Positions 51,906 through 60,728 of a DNA stretch of 64,000 nt are shown here, piece after piece (within the stretch, counting starts at the first letter, position 1; each line of letters opens with the position of its first letter). A program made the position numbers and the translations under genes. Location of the stretch: contig CAVRBW010000003.1 of NCBI GenBank assembly GCA_963719325.1, positions 124,001 to 188,000 on the forward strand, in the 5' to 3' direction. Below the pieces are notes generated by a model that was given only the letters and a program-made list of their open reading frames with translations, had not been told where the DNA came from and made no database searches. This DNA is from DATBLE01 sp963719325 (GTDB taxonomy: Bacteria > Actinomycetota > Thermoleophilia > Gaiellales > Gaiellaceae).

Positions 51906-52628
51906 GTGGCAGGCCACCGGGAACTGCAGGAGCGTGTTCTCGAGGCGAACCGGGAGATCGTCCGGGCGGGGCTGGTCGTCCTCACGTTCGGCAACGCGAG
52001 CGCCGTCGACCGCGACGCCGGGGCGATGGCGATCAAGCCGAGCGGCGTCCCCTACGACGAGCTGTCCTCCGACGCGATGGTCGTCGTCGACCTCGAGACC
52101 GGCGAGCCTGTCGATTCGGCCTACCGTCCCTCCTCCGACACGCCGACCCATCTCGTCCTCTACCGCAGCTTCGGCGCCGTCGGGGGCATCGTCCATACGC
52201 ATTCGCCGTTCGCCACCGCCTGGGCGCAGGCCGGCCGCCCCATCCCGTGCCTGGGAACGACGCACGCGGACCACTTCCGCGGGACGGTGCCGGTGACTCG
52301 CGGCTTGGCGAGCGAGGAGATCGCGAGCGAGTACGAGGCCCGCACGGGCGACGTGATCGTCGAGACCTTCACGGAGCGGTCGCTCGACCCGCTGGAGATG
52401 CCGGGGGTGCTGGTCGCATCCCACGGCCCGTTCGCCTGGGGCGCCGATGCAGCCCAGGCGGTCGAGAACGCGATCGCCCTGGAGGCGGTGGCGGCGAACG
52501 CGCTGAGAACCGAGCTCCTTCACCCCGACGTCGCCCCGATCGGCGACGACCTGCTCGGCTGCCACTTCCTGCGCAAGCACGGCCCGGCCGCCTACTACGG
52601 CCAGGGGCCAGGCCCCCGAGGCCGGTGA
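51906..52628 (+). CDS. araD: L-ribulose-5-phosphate 4-epimerase
   Basis: A 240-residue class II aldolase-fold epimerase. Metal histidines are in VHTHSPFATAWAQ and the C-terminal ASHGPFAWG; Asp/His are in TTHADHFRG. The N-terminal LVVLTFGNASAVDRDAGAMAIKPSGV gives the phosphate pocket, and the C-terminal AAYYGQ supplies the catalytic Tyr. It makes D-xylulose 5-phosphate. GTG start 15 bp after araA; the stop overlaps the next GTG (GTGA). Confidence 0.92.
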   Translation: MAGHRELQERVLEANREIVRAGLVVLTFGNASAVDRDAGAMAIKPSGVPYDELSSDAMVVVDLETGEPVDSAYRPSSDTPTHLVLYRSFGAVGGIVHTHSPFATAWAQAGRPIPCLGTTHADHFRGTVPVTRGLASEEIASEYEARTGDVIVETFTERSLDPLEMPGVLVASHGPFAWGADAAQAVENAIALEAVAANALRTELLHPDVAPIGDDLLGCHFLRKHGPAAYYGQGPGPRGR

Positions 52629-53611
52629 AGGCGCTTCGTCTCTACGGCCGGGGCGACCTGCGGCTCGTCGACGAGCCGGAGCCCTCCCCGGACGAAGACG
52701 AGATCCTCTTGCACGTAACGGCGGTCGGCCTGTGCGGCTCCGACCGGCATTGGGTCGTCGAGGGGAGCATCGGCGACGCCGCCCTGGCGAGCCCGCTCGT
52801 GCTCGGCCACGAGTTCGCCGCCGCCGTCGAGTCCGGCCCGCGGGCGGGAGAGCGCGTCGCCGTCGATCCCGCCGATCCCTGTCTGCGGTGCGACGTCTGC
52901 CTCTCGGGCTTGCCTCACCTCTGCCCCACGCTCCGTTTCGCCGGCCACGGCTCCACGGACGGGGCGCTGCGCACCCTCGTTGCCTGGCCGGAACGGTTGG
53001 TGCATCCCATCCCCGACTCGCTCGGCGACGCCGAAGGAGCGCTGCTCGAGCCGCTCGGCGTCGCGATCCACGCTGTCGACCTCGGCCGCGTGCGGCCGGG
53101 AGCGACGGCCGGCGTCTTCGGCTGCGGTCCGCTCGGCCTCTTGCTCGTCCAGCTCCTGCGCGCGGTCGGAGCGACGTCGATCGTCGCAACCGATCGACTG
53201 GCCCACCGGGTGGCGGCGGCCAAGGAGCTCGGCGCCGACGTGGCCCTCGCCGCGGAGGAGGCCGAGGGCTCGGCGCCCGGAGTGGACGTCGCGTTCGAGG
53301 TCGCGGGCGAGGACGATGCGCTCGCCGCCGCGATCGACGCGGTCCGCCCCGGCGGCCGCGTCGTGATCGTCGGCATCCCCGACGGAAACAGAACGAGCTT
53401 CGACGCCTCCGCGGCGCGCCGCAAGGGCCTGACGCTGATGCTCTGCCGCCGCATGCAGCCGACCGATCTTCCTCGGGCGATCCGCGTCGCCGCCGCCGGC
53501 GGGATCGACCTGGCCGGGATCGTCACCGCCCGCCATCCGCTCTCCGACTGGCAACCCGCCTTCGACCACCTCGTCGAGCGGCGAGGCCTGAAGGCGGTCG
53601 TGCAGCCATGA
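52625..53611 (+). CDS. zinc-dependent sugar/polyol dehydrogenase
   Basis: A 328-residue medium-chain dehydrogenase. Catalytic zinc residues are in VGLCGSDRHWVVEG and LVLGHEFAAAVE; the structural zinc site is PCLRCDVCLSGLPHLC. The Rossmann loop reads GVFGCGPLGLLLVQLL. Its presence inside araA-araD-araB suggests oxidation of arabinose, ribulose or a related polyol, giving a side route to the isomerase pathway (inference). GTG start, four-base overlap with araD. Confidence 0.9.
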   Translation: MKALRLYGRGDLRLVDEPEPSPDEDEILLHVTAVGLCGSDRHWVVEGSIGDAALASPLVLGHEFAAAVESGPRAGERVAVDPADPCLRCDVCLSGLPHLCPTLRFAGHGSTDGALRTLVAWPERLVHPIPDSLGDAEGALLEPLGVAIHAVDLGRVRPGATAGVFGCGPLGLLLVQLLRAVGATSIVATDRLAHRVAAAKELGADVALAAEEAEGSAPGVDVAFEVAGEDDALAAAIDAVRPGGRVVIVGIPDGNRTSFDASAARRKGLTLMLCRRMQPTDLPRAIRVAAAGGIDLAGIVTARHPLSDWQPAFDHLVERRGLKAVVQP

Positions 53612-53636
53612 ACGTCGCTCGCCTCCGGCTCGCTCT

Positions 53637-53739
53637 CATGGGGGGAACGGCCGGTTCCCCCCATGGACCCCCCTCCCTGAACCCGTTCGCACCTCAGCGA
53701 CGATTGGGTGCCGCGCCCGCCATGTCGGTCGCGGCGACG
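53637..53739 (+). repeat. two-hairpin dispersed element, copy 4
   Basis: Hairpin 1 is CATGGGGGGAAC, loop GGCCG, GTTCCCCCCATG (53637-53665). The tract CCCCCCTCCCT follows. Hairpin 2 (53708-53739) is identical to copy 1 over 32 bp. It starts 26 bp after the dehydrogenase stop and ends 27 bp before araB, splitting the arabinose operon. Confidence 0.8.
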
Positions 53740-53765
53740 GGAATCCGCTCAACACCTGGGGCCAG

Positions 53766-55478
53766 ATGAGCCCGAGCCGGTACGCCGTCGGGGTCGACTT
53801 CGGAACCGAATCCGGTCGCGCCCTCCTCGTCGACTGCGCGGACGGACGCGAGCTGGCGACCGCGGTGTACCCGTACCGAAACGGCGTGATCGACGAGCAC
53901 CTGCCGCCGCCCCACGAGGACGTTCGCCTCGAGCCGGACTGGGCACTCCAGGATCCCGAGGACTACCTGCGCACGTTCCAGGAGACCGTGCCCGCACTCC
54001 TCGCCGAGACGGGCGTCGATCCGGCCGACGTGATCGGCATCGGCGTCGACTTCACCTCCTGCACGATGCTGCCGACCCTCGCCGACGGGACACCGCTGTG
54101 CATGCTCGATGAGTACCGCCGCCTTCCCCACTCCTGGGTGAAGCTCTGGAAGCACCACGCGGCGCAACCCGAGGCAGACCGCGTGAACGAGGTTGCGCGT
54201 GAGCGTGGCGAGCCCTGGCTCGACCGCTACGGCGGCAAGATCTCCTCGGAGTGGTTCTTTCCGAAGGCGCTCCAGATCCTCGACGAGGCGCCCGAGGTCT
54301 ACGCGCACGCCGACCGCCTGATCGAGGCGACCGACTGGGTGGTCTGGCAGCTGACCGGCGTCGAGACCCGGAACGCCTGCACGGCCGGCTACAAGGCGAT
54401 CTGGTCGAAGCGCGACGGCTTTCCGGACAACGGGTACTTCGCCGCGCTCGACCCGCGATTCGAGCACGTGGTCGACGAGAAGATGTCGCGGCAGCTCTCC
54501 CCCCTGGGCGGGCGCGCCGGCGGCCTCAGCGAGCAGGCAGCAGGCTGGACGGGGCTCGTCCCGGGCACGGCGGTCGCGGTCGCCAACGTCGACGCCCACG
54601 TCTCCGCTCCCGCGGTGACCGCGATCGCGCCCGGGACGATGGTCGCGATCATGGGAACGAGCATCTGCCACATCCTGCTCGGCGACGCCCTGGCGACGGT
54701 CGACGGCATGTGCGGCGTCGTGGAAGACGGGGCGATCCCGGGGCTCTTCGCGTTCGAGGCGGGTCAGTCCGCGGTCGGGGACATCTTCGGCTGGTTCGCG
54801 GAGAGCGCAGTTCCGCCCGAGTACCACGAGCTCGCGCAGCGCCTGGGTACGAGCGTTCACGAGGTGCTCGAGGCCGAGGCGGCGAAGCTGCAGCCCGGAG
54901 AGAGTGGCCTGCTCGCGCTCGACTGGTGGAACGGGAACCGGTCGGTGCTCGTCGACGCGGACCTGGAGGGCCTGCTCGTCGGCATGACGCTGGCGACGCG
55001 CGCCCCGGAGATCTATCGGGCGCTGATCGAGGCGACCGCGTTCGGAACGCGGGTGATCGTCGACGCGTTCGAGTCCGCGGGCGTCCCGGTCGAGCGGATC
55101 GTCGCCTGCGGAGGGCTGCCGGAGCGGAACAAGCTCCTGATGCAGATCTTCGCCGACGTCACCGGCCGCGAGCTCGCCGTCGCGGCCTCGACGCAGGCGC
55201 CCGCGCTGGGCTCGGCGATGTTCGGCGCGGTCGCGGCCGGCGCGGCCCTCGGCGGGTACGACTCCATCGTCGAGGCGTCCCGGAGGATGGCTCGCCTCGG
55301 AGGCGACCGCTACCCGCCGGATCCGGCTCGGCAGGCGGTGTACGAGGAGCTCTACCGCGAGTACGTGCACCTCCACGACCTGTTCGGCCGGAACGGCGAC
55401 TCGGCGATGAAGCGGCTGAAGGGCATCCAGCAGCGCGTGGTCGGTGGCGCTGCGACCGGTTCGCCGGCTCGCCGATGA
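53766..55478 (+). CDS. araB: ribulokinase
   Basis: A 570-residue FGGY-family kinase phosphorylating L-ribulose, close to the usual AraB length. The N-terminal phosphate loop is GVDFGTESGRALLVD. Substrate-region segments are GIGVDFTSCTMLP and LYGGKISSEW-like YGGKISSEWFFPKAL. The second phosphate motif is VAIMGTSICHILLG, and adenosine is bound by IVACGGLPERNKLLMQI. Starts at ATG 53766. The stop overlaps the galM start (ATGA). Confidence 0.95.
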   Translation: MSPSRYAVGVDFGTESGRALLVDCADGRELATAVYPYRNGVIDEHLPPPHEDVRLEPDWALQDPEDYLRTFQETVPALLAETGVDPADVIGIGVDFTSCTMLPTLADGTPLCMLDEYRRLPHSWVKLWKHHAAQPEADRVNEVARERGEPWLDRYGGKISSEWFFPKALQILDEAPEVYAHADRLIEATDWVVWQLTGVETRNACTAGYKAIWSKRDGFPDNGYFAALDPRFEHVVDEKMSRQLSPLGGRAGGLSEQAAGWTGLVPGTAVAVANVDAHVSAPAVTAIAPGTMVAIMGTSICHILLGDALATVDGMCGVVEDGAIPGLFAFEAGQSAVGDIFGWFAESAVPPEYHELAQRLGTSVHEVLEAEAAKLQPGESGLLALDWWNGNRSVLVDADLEGLLVGMTLATRAPEIYRALIEATAFGTRVIVDAFESAGVPVERIVACGGLPERNKLLMQIFADVTGRELAVAASTQAPALGSAMFGAVAAGAALGGYDSIVEASRRMARLGGDRYPPDPARQAVYEELYREYVHLHDLFGRNGDSAMKRLKGIQQRVVGGAATGSPARR

Positions 55479-56551
55479 TCGCCTCGTCCGTGACGAAGGA
55501 GCCGTTCGGAGAAACGCGTGACGGCGCCGAAGTCGATCGCTACCTCCTGCAGAGCCCTGCAGGCCTCGGCGTCGCGGTGATCACCTACGGAGCCGCGATC
55601 CAACAGCTCGTCGCGCCGGATCGGGACGGACGGAAGGCCAACGTCGTCCTCGGCTTCACGTCGATCGAGGGCTACGAGCGGCACGCGGGCCAGCACTTCG
55701 GCGGGATCGTCGGGCGCTACGCGAACCGGATCGCACACGGGACCTTCTCGCTGGACGGGACGACCTACCGGCTCCCCTGCAACGACGGCGCGAACACCCT
55801 CCACGGCGGCACCGAGGGGTTCGACGTACGGATCTGGGAGGCGACCCCGCCGAGCGCCGACGACAGCGCTTCGCTCGTACTCAGGCTGACCAGCCCGGAC
55901 GGTGAGATGGGCTTCCCCGGGACGCTGGAGGCGGAGGTCACGTACACGCTCTCGGCTGACGGGGCCCTCCGGATCGACTACCGCGCCGAAACGGACAAGC
56001 CGACGGTGGTCAACCTGACGAACCACGCCTACTGGAACCTCGCCGGCGAGGGCGCGGGCTCGATCCTCGACCACGTGCTGACGCTGCCGGCCACGCGGTA
56101 CACGCCGATCGACGGAACGCTCATCCCGACCGGCGAGCTCGCCCCGGTCGAGCGAACGCCGCTCGACTTCCGCGAGCCCGCGCCGATCGGGGCGCGCATC
56201 CGCGACGGCTTCCCACAGCTGGTGCTCGCCCGCGGGTACGACCACAACTTCGTGGTCGAGGGCGACGATGCGCGGTTACGGCTCGCGGCCCGCGTCCAGG
56301 ATCCGGCGAGCGGGCGGGAGCTCGAGGTCCACACGACCGAGCCGGGCGTCCAGTTCTACTCCGGGAACTTCCTCGACGGCACGGTCGTCGGCGCGGGCGG
56401 CGCCGCGTACCGCCAGGGCGACGGGCTCGCGCTCGAGACCCAGCACTTCCCCGACTCTCCGAACCAGCCGCAGTTCCCGTCGACCGTGCTGCAGCCGGGA
56501 GAGGTCTACGAGTCGACGACCGTGTACCGGCTGTCTGTGGCGACTCGATAG
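55475..56551 (+). CDS. galM: aldose 1-epimerase (mutarotase)
   Basis: A 358-residue mutarotase that interconverts alpha and beta sugar anomers. The catalytic His is in VVNLTNHAYWNLAG, and the catalytic Glu in GLALETQHFPDSPNQPQFPS. GGIVGRYANRIAHGTF and NTLHGGTEGFD are family motifs. ATG overlaps the araB stop. It supplies the proper anomer of arabinose or galactose to the kinases and isomerase. Confidence 0.94.
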   Translation: MIASSVTKEPFGETRDGAEVDRYLLQSPAGLGVAVITYGAAIQQLVAPDRDGRKANVVLGFTSIEGYERHAGQHFGGIVGRYANRIAHGTFSLDGTTYRLPCNDGANTLHGGTEGFDVRIWEATPPSADDSASLVLRLTSPDGEMGFPGTLEAEVTYTLSADGALRIDYRAETDKPTVVNLTNHAYWNLAGEGAGSILDHVLTLPATRYTPIDGTLIPTGELAPVERTPLDFREPAPIGARIRDGFPQLVLARGYDHNFVVEGDDARLRLAARVQDPASGRELEVHTTEPGVQFYSGNFLDGTVVGAGGAAYRQGDGLALETQHFPDSPNQPQFPSTVLQPGEVYESTTVYRLSVATR

Positions 56552-56562
56552 GTTTGCAGTCG

Positions 56563-57537
56563 ATGCGGGCGCTCGGACGAAGCGGCATGGAGGTCGGCGC
56601 GATCGGTCTCGGCTGCTGGGCGATCGGCGGGCCGTTCTGGACGACCGACGGGAACCCGCTCGGTTGGGGCGAGGTCGACGACGAGGAGTCGATCCGCGCG
56701 ATCAGGCGCGCGCTCGACCTCGGCGTGACCTTCTTCGACACGTCCGACGTCTACGGCACGGGCCACAGCGAGCGGATCCTGGGCCGAGCGCTCGCGGACC
56801 GCCGCGACGAGGTGGTGGTCGCGACCAAGTTCGGCAACACGTTCGACGAGTCGACCCGAGTCCTGACCGGGAGCGACGCCTCCCCCACCTACATCCGTCA
56901 GGCATGCGAGGCGTCCCTCCGACGCCTTGGCACCGACCGGATCGACCTCTACCAGTTCCACCTCTCCGACTACGAGCCGACGGCCGCCGTCGAGGTGCGC
57001 GAGGTGCTCGAGGAGCTCGTCGCCGGCGGCAAGATCCGCTCCTACGCCTGGAGCACGGACGATCCGGAGCGCGCCCGCGTGTTCGCCGAGGGCGAGCACT
57101 GCGCCGCGGTGCAGCACGAGCTGAGCGTGTTCCACGACGCGCCCGCGATGCTCGAGCTCTGCGAGACCGAAGGGCTCGCGAGCGTCAACCGGTCCCCGCT
57201 GGCGATGGGTCTCCTGAGCGGCAAGTTCACCGCCGACTCCCGGCTCTCGGACGACGACGTCCGCGGCATCGCCCCCGAGTGGCTGCGGTACTTCCGCGAC
57301 GGGCGGCCGGCCCCCGAGTGGCTCGAACGCGTCGACGCCGTCCGCGAGATCCTGACGGCGGGCGGTCGCAGCGCGGCTGCCGGGGCGCTTGGCTGGAACC
57401 TCGCCCGCAGCGACCGGACGATTCCGATCCCCGGCGTCCGCACGGTCGCGCAGGTCGAGCAGAACGTCACAGCCCTCGACCAGGGCCCGCTCTCCGCGGA
57501 GCAGATGCGCGAGATCTCGAGCCTGGTCTCGGCATGA
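56563..57537 (+). CDS. aldo/keto reductase
   Basis: A 324-residue AKR. Catalytic residues are in DTSDVYGTGHSERILGRAL (Asp, Tyr), VVATKFGN (Lys) and LYQFHLSD (His). The NADP end is TIPIPGVRTVAQVEQN. Probably acts on an aldose or its lactone precursor. ATG 56563 is preferred to the TTG at 56554. The stop overlaps the following epimerase gene's ATG, so it is the sixth gene of the arabinose run. Confidence 0.88.
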   Translation: MRALGRSGMEVGAIGLGCWAIGGPFWTTDGNPLGWGEVDDEESIRAIRRALDLGVTFFDTSDVYGTGHSERILGRALADRRDEVVVATKFGNTFDESTRVLTGSDASPTYIRQACEASLRRLGTDRIDLYQFHLSDYEPTAAVEVREVLEELVAGGKIRSYAWSTDDPERARVFAEGEHCAAVQHELSVFHDAPAMLELCETEGLASVNRSPLAMGLLSGKFTADSRLSDDDVRGIAPEWLRYFRDGRPAPEWLERVDAVREILTAGGRSAAAGALGWNLARSDRTIPIPGVRTVAQVEQNVTALDQGPLSAEQMREISSLVSA

Positions 57538-58373
57538 GCCGAGTCGTCGTCACCGGCGGCAGCGGCAAGGCCGGTCGGGCGGTCGTGCGCGAGCTCGTCG
57601 AGGCCGGACGCGACGTGCTCAGCGTCGACCTGGTCGCGTCGCCCGAGCTCGACTGCCAGCAGACCCAGGCCGACCTGACCGACTTCGGGCAGACGGTCGA
57701 CGTGCTCCGCGGAGCGGGAACCGTCGTTCACCTCGCCGCGATTCCGGCGCCGGGACTTCGCCCCGACGAGCTGACGTTCCGGATCAACACGACCAGCACC
57801 TACAACGTCTTCGCGGCGGCGCCGGCCGTCGGGCTCAGCCGCGTCGTCTGGGCGTCGAGCGAGACCATCCTCGGCCTGCCGTTCGAGCGCGAGCGCCCGG
57901 CCTACGCGCCGATCGACGAGGAGCATCCTCCCTACCCCGAGTACAGCTACGCGCTCTCGAAGCTGATCAGCGAGGAGATGGCGAGGCAGTTCAACCGGTG
58001 GACCGGCATTCCGTACGTCGGGCTCCGTTTCTCGAACATCATGGAACCCGGCGACTACGATCGCTTCCCGGGCTTCTGGGCCGATCCGGAGCTCCGGAGG
58101 TGGAACCTGTGGGGATACGTCGACGCGCGCGACGTCGCGCAGTCGTGCCGGCTCGCCCTCGACTCCGAGCTTCCCGGCGCCGAGGTCTTCATCGTTGCGG
58201 CGGCGGACACGGTGATGAACCGGCCGAGCCGCGAGCTGATGGCCGAGGTCTATCCGGACGTGCCCTTACGCGGCGAGCTCGGCGAGTTCGAGACGCTGCT
58301 CTCGATCGCCAGGGCGCGCCGAATGCTCGCCTACGAGCCGCGCCACTCCTGGCGCGATCACGTCACCCCGTAG
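57534..58373 (+). CDS. NAD-dependent epimerase/dehydratase-family protein
   Basis: A 279-residue extended short-chain dehydrogenase. The N-terminal dinucleotide loop is VVVTGGSGKAGRAVVREL, the catalytic pair is in PEYSYALSKLISEE (Tyr-x3-Lys), and RFSNIMEPGDYDRF follows. It is shorter than GalE (about 330) and closer to uronate or sugar dehydrogenase-like members, so it should not be called GalE. Overlaps the AKR by four bases. Confidence 0.87.
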   Translation: MSRVVVTGGSGKAGRAVVRELVEAGRDVLSVDLVASPELDCQQTQADLTDFGQTVDVLRGAGTVVHLAAIPAPGLRPDELTFRINTTSTYNVFAAAPAVGLSRVVWASSETILGLPFERERPAYAPIDEEHPPYPEYSYALSKLISEEMARQFNRWTGIPYVGLRFSNIMEPGDYDRFPGFWADPELRRWNLWGYVDARDVAQSCRLALDSELPGAEVFIVAAADTVMNRPSRELMAEVYPDVPLRGELGEFETLLSIARARRMLAYEPRHSWRDHVTP

Positions 58374-58418
58374 GCGTCCGCCTCGAACCGACCGTACGCA
58401 CGGACGACCTCGCGTCGA

Positions 58419-59309
58419 TCAACCGAGCGCGGCCCAGAGCTCGTCCGGGACCGGCAGCTCGAGGAGGTCGAGATCCCGTTCGATCTCGCGCGCCGACCGC
58501 GCGCCGATCAGGACGGCGGCGACCGCCGGATGGCGGAGCGGGAACTGCAATGCAGCGGCCTCGAGCGGCACGCCGTGGGACGCACACGTCGTCTCGAGCT
58601 GCTTCGCCTGCCGGACGAGCTCCGGCGGCGCGGGCGCGTAGTCGAACGTCGTCCCGCCGGCGAGCAGGCCGCTGTTCAACACGCCGCCGGCGATCACCGC
58701 GATCCCACGCTCGTCGCAGAGCGGGAGCAGCTCCGGCACGGCCTGACGGTCGAGCAGCGTGAAGCGTCCGGCGACGAGCATGCAGTCGAGGTCGGCCTCG
58801 CGGCCGAAGCGCAGCAGCGGCTCGACGTAGTTGAGCCCGACGCCGATCGCGCCGACGGCGCCCTCCTCGCGCAGGCGCTCGAGCGCGGGGTAGGCACCGG
58901 CCAGCGCCTCGTCGACGTGATCCTGCGGGTCGTGGATCAGCGCGACGTCGACGCGGTCGAGCCCGAGCCGTTCGAGGCTCTCCTCCAGGGAGCGGAGCGC
59001 GCCGTCGTAGCTGAAGTCGAAGACCGCACCGAGCGGGTCCGCCTCGGGGAAGGCGGGGTCGGGCTTGCCCGGACGCAGCAGACGTCCGACTTTCGTCGAC
59101 ACCACGAATGCATCACGGGGCCGATCGCGCAGCACCGCACCCAGCCGCCGCTCGGCAAGGCCCGAGCCGTAGAACGGGGCGGTGTCGAAGAAGCGCACCC
59201 CCCGCTCCCACGCGGCCACCACCGTCGCCCGCGCCTCGTCGTCAGTGACCGGCTCGAACAGGTTGCCGAGCGGGCCGCCGCCGAGACCGACGCGGGGAAA
59301 GTCAATCAC
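58419..59309 (-). CDS. aldo/keto reductase, L-fucose/aldose 1-dehydrogenase type
   Basis: A 296-residue AKR. It has RFFDTAPFYGSGLAERRLGAVL (Asp, Tyr), FVVSTKVGRLL (Lys) and VALIHDPQDHVDEAL (His), which match L-fucose dehydrogenase/D-threo-aldose 1-dehydrogenase. It would oxidise L-fucose or L-galactose to the lactone. GTG 59309 overlaps the end of a fuconate-dehydratase remnant, whose product would be the next step in the same pathway. Confidence 0.87.
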   Translation of the reverse strand: MIDFPRVGLGGGPLGNLFEPVTDDEARATVVAAWERGVRFFDTAPFYGSGLAERRLGAVLRDRPRDAFVVSTKVGRLLRPGKPDPAFPEADPLGAVFDFSYDGALRSLEESLERLGLDRVDVALIHDPQDHVDEALAGAYPALERLREEGAVGAIGVGLNYVEPLLRFGREADLDCMLVAGRFTLLDRQAVPELLPLCDERGIAVIAGGVLNSGLLAGGTTFDYAPAPPELVRQAKQLETTCASHGVPLEAAALQFPLRHPAVAAVLIGARSAREIERDLDLLELPVPDELWAALG

Positions 59310-59814
59310 GCCACACCCTCCCGCCCGGGAAGCTGTGGTCGGCAAGGCTCTCGGCGTGCAGCTCGGCGCTGTAGCCGGGCTCGCGTTGCGGCATGTAGCA
59401 CCCCGCCTGGAGCACGACCGGGTTCACGAAGTGCTCGTGCAGGTGGTCGACGTACTCGATCACCCGGTTGGTCAGATCGGCCGAGAGGCAGACGTAATCG
59501 AACAGGGAAAGGTGCTGGACGTACTCGCAGAGGCCAACGCCGCCCGCGTGCGGGCAGACCGGCACACCGAAGCGGGCGGCGAGCAGGATCACCGCGAGGC
59601 TCGTTTGGCCCGCCCGAACGAGCTCGGTGACGCCGAACTCCGCCGGCGTCCGATAGTGCGGCGTCCCGAAGCCCTGCATCGTCCAGAGCCCGGGAACGGG
59701 GACGCTCTGCCAGCGTCGCGCAGGCCACCGACGAAGAGCAGCGACTCGAGCGCCCGGCGGATGGCGGCGCTAGGCATCCGCGTCGAGCACGAGACCCAGG
59801 ACGGCGGATGTCAT
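59302..59814 (-). pseudogene. broken gene(s): GH2-like fragment joined to fuconate dehydratase C-terminus
   Basis: A start codon at 59814 overlaps the galT stop (ATGA) but meets a TAG after 14 codons (MTSAVLGLVLDADA). After it, one frame encodes WQSVPVPGLWTMQGFGTPHY, which resembles the sugar-binding domain of GH2 glycosidases. It then runs directly into VPVCPHAGGVGLCEYVQHLS and VIEYVDHLHEHFVNP, the C-terminus of an enolase-superfamily L-fuconate dehydratase. Most of both genes is missing. Either a deletion scar or a misassembly; the fuconate-dehydratase identity is firm, the GH2 part tentative. Confidence 0.7.
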
Positions 59815-60728
59815 GCCGTCGCGTCTTCGGTGCTGTCCGGGACAGCCTCCCTCAGTGCCTGTGCTGCCTCCTCGGGAAGGACCGGATTGAAGTAAACGCC
59901 GGAGCCGAGCTCGCCCGCCGCCACGAAGCGCGGCACCTCGGGCGCTCGCCAGGGGGAGACGATCTCGACGTGCAGCCGGGCAAACGGCCACTCGCCCCCG
60001 TCGAACGGCCGCTGGTGGATCCAGAGCATGTACGGCGTCTGCGCCTCGAAGAGCCGGTCGAGCCGCTCGAGGACGTCGACCAGGAGCGCGGCGAGGCCGT
60101 CGCGCCCGCTCCCGTCGAGCGTGGGCAGGTCGGGGACGTTCTCGTCCGGGACGAGCACGAGGGCATAGGGGAAGATCGGCGCCTCCGGAACCCAGGCTCG
60201 CCAGCCGGGCGCGGACGCAACCAGGCGCTCGCCCGGCTCGGCGAACACGTCTCCGCGCTCGAGCTCGCGCAGCGGCAGCTCGGGCACGAAGTCGAAGGCG
60301 TAGATCTGCCCGTGGGGGTGCGTGATCGTCGCGCCGACCTCGGGGCCTCGGTTCTCGAAGACGAGGACGTAGTCGATGTCGGGACGGGCTCCGAGCGAAG
60401 CCGAACGCTGGGCCCAGAGATCGACCACCTTGCGCCCGCCGTTCACACCCAGCGACCAGAAGGTCGCGTCGTGCTCGGGCGTATAGAGGACGACCTCGCA
60501 GCGGTGGTTCGGCATCGACGGCCAGCGGTTCTCGAACCAGCGTACGTCGTACGGCTCCGGCGCCTCGAGGCCGCCCGGGCAGAAGGGGCAGGTCTCGGAC
60601 GGGAGGTTCGGACGGTCTTGCCGCGAGCCGACGACGTAGGTGCGAACGCCCGTGTGGACGTCCGTGCGCTCTTCCGGACCCGTCTCGACGAGCGGTTCCG
60701 AGATGCGCGAGGTCTTGGTGCCGCTCAT
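59811..60728 (-). CDS. galT: galactose-1-phosphate uridylyltransferase
   Basis: A 305-residue GalT of the HIT superfamily. The active-site motif HPHGQ is intact in GATITHPHGQIYAFDFVP. A zinc pair CPFC is near the N-terminus, the second family motif is in RLHVEIVSPWRAPEVPRF, and the late PYMLWIHQRPFDGG is present. It exchanges UMP between UDP-glucose and galactose 1-phosphate, completing the step after galK. ATG overlaps the DeoR stop by four bases. Confidence 0.93.
   Translation of the reverse strand: MSGTKTSRISEPLVETGPEERTDVHTGVRTYVVGSRQDRPNLPSETCPFCPGGLEAPEPYDVRWFENRWPSMPNHRCEVVLYTPEHDATFWSLGVNGGRKVVDLWAQRSASLGARPDIDYVLVFENRGPEVGATITHPHGQIYAFDFVPELPLRELERGDVFAEPGERLVASAPGWRAWVPEAPIFPYALVLVPDENVPDLPTLDGSGRDGLAALLVDVLERLDRLFEAQTPYMLWIHQRPFDGGEWPFARLHVEIVSPWRAPEVPRFVAAGELGSGVYFNPVLPEEAAQALREAVPDSTEDATA

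Noticed and set aside
57534..58373. UDP-galactose 4-epimerase (galE)
   Set aside because: Right superfamily and right neighbourhood, but too short, and it lacks typical GalE segments. Left as a general NAD-dependent epimerase/dehydratase.
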